In this document: positions 45,659 to 46,002 of the stretch, piece by piece | Layout of the letters: each line of letters begins with the position of its first letter | How positions within the stretch are numbered: the stretch's first letter is position 1 | From: a virus | IMG/VR virus record: IMGVR_UViG_3300028592_000026 | Span: 1-46,002 of that record | Length of the DNA: 46,002 bases | Reading direction: 5' to 3' (one strand) | Position numbers and translations under genes: made by a program | The notes under the pieces: generated by a model | What the model was told of the DNA's origin: nothing | The model's database searches: none | Seen by the model: only the letters and a program-made list of their open reading frames with translations

Positions 45659-45998
45659 CCGGCATGCTCACTTTCGTTTCGTCTACCGGCGTTGCGGCCA
45701 GCTTCGACAGGATCGCCGAATAGGCCTGCATCGCATTGACCCCCATTTCGGGGTCCGTGTTCAGCCTGGCACGCAGCCGGCAGGCCAAATGCAGCAGCGC
45801 TCGATGCGAACAGTTCAGCCACGGCAACTCTGAGGCGAATTCATGCCAGGCATCTCGCTCGGCATCAGTCATCGCTTTGTACGGCTCGCCAAGCGGGCGA
45901 GTACCCTTCGGCGCCTTGCGATCGGCGTATCGTCCTGCGTCGTGAAGCACCGCACCAGAGACAGCGGCCTTCGCAGCCGGCAATCTCGGCTTAGGCAT
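45609..45998 (-). CDS. terS: Terminase small subunit (P27 type)
   Basis: 129 residues from ATG 45998. KAPKGTRPLGEPYKAMTDAE then RDAWHEFASELPWLNCSHRA, LLHLACRLRARLNTDPEMG and SAILSKLAATPVDETKV fit the P27 small terminase family, which recognises the packaging site. It starts 4 bp from the end of the window, and the 59-residue gene at 4-183 would precede it on a circular molecule. Confidence 0.9.
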   Translation of the reverse strand: MPKPRLPAAKAAVSGAVLHDAGRYADRKAPKGTRPLGEPYKAMTDAERDAWHEFASELPWLNCSHRALLHLACRLRARLNTDPEMGVNAMQAYSAILSKLAATPVDETKVSMPDGDESDPADTYFGRPN

Positions 45999-46002
45999 TT
46001 CC

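Noticed and set aside
1-46002. CRISPR arrays, complete tRNA or rRNA genes
   Set aside because: No regularly spaced direct repeats with unique spacers were seen, and the only tRNA-like sequence is the isolated 19-bp attP core.

Overview
This window reads as an essentially complete genome of a temperate siphophage (or its excised prophage) from a GC-rich alphaproteobacterium, most likely a sphingomonad. Supporting points are the HK97-type head genes, a GTA-gp10-like tail chaperone, an ISXO2/IS1595-type element whose passenger genes I associate with Sphingomonadales, and the high GC content. The two ends appear to be neighbours on a circle or concatemer: an HNH gene and a 59-residue gene run leftward off position 1, and the small terminase starts at 45998 on the same strand. 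Together they give the usual HNH - TerS - TerL order.

Layout. (1) 1-1777: HNH and small genes, ending in a mosaic junction near 1745-1765 where two converging genes are both truncated. (2) 1777-7526, minus strand: early-left operon with small proteins, a T7-gp4-like primase/helicase whose zinc ribbon lies in a different frame, a replication initiator-like protein, RusA and a Cro-like regulator; nearly every gene overlaps the next by ATGA/GTGA/TAATG. (3) 7527-11207: immunity region with a LexA/CI-like repressor and a lipoprotein gene, bounded by two mirror-image promoter/operator blocks with paired CACAT-N4-ATGTG-like operators 31 bp apart. A 2373-bp ISXO2-type element (8378-10750) sits here, flanked by a perfect 70-bp direct repeat. 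(4) 11208-21688, plus strand: early-right operon with a pentapeptide-repeat protein, many small phage proteins, a Rad52/Erf-like annealing protein, SSB, an HNH/DUF968-like protein, NinB, an ADP-ribosyltransferase-like protein, a tyrosine integrase followed by a tRNA-like attP core, a J-domain protein and a cytosine-5 methyltransferase. (5) 21685-25166, minus strand: lysis and associated genes (GH24 endolysin, membrane proteins, lipoproteins) interrupted by an HNH homing-type endonuclease. (6) 25185-45998, minus strand: virion genes from the tail fibre (SGNH hydrolase) back to the terminase.

How it works together. The CI-like repressor should bind both operator blocks and silence both early operons; its Ser/Lys autocleavage dyad implies SOS-type induction. 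The left operon replicates the genome, and the right operon supplies recombination, integration and DNA methylation. The late operon packages DNA (TerS/TerL, portal, protease, HK97 capsid), builds a long flexible tail (a lambda-like GGGAAAG slippery site in the G/GT chaperone, tail tube, tape measure, J-like tip) and lyses the cell.

Most interesting points: the mobile element with an exact 70-bp flanking duplication and uncharacterised passenger genes; a glycosyltransferase, two methyltransferases and a ParB-like protein embedded between capsid and portal genes; the frame-split primase; the duplicated operator blocks; and the methyltransferase overprinted by a long alternative-frame ORF. All functional calls come from motif recognition in the sequence; no database search was run.
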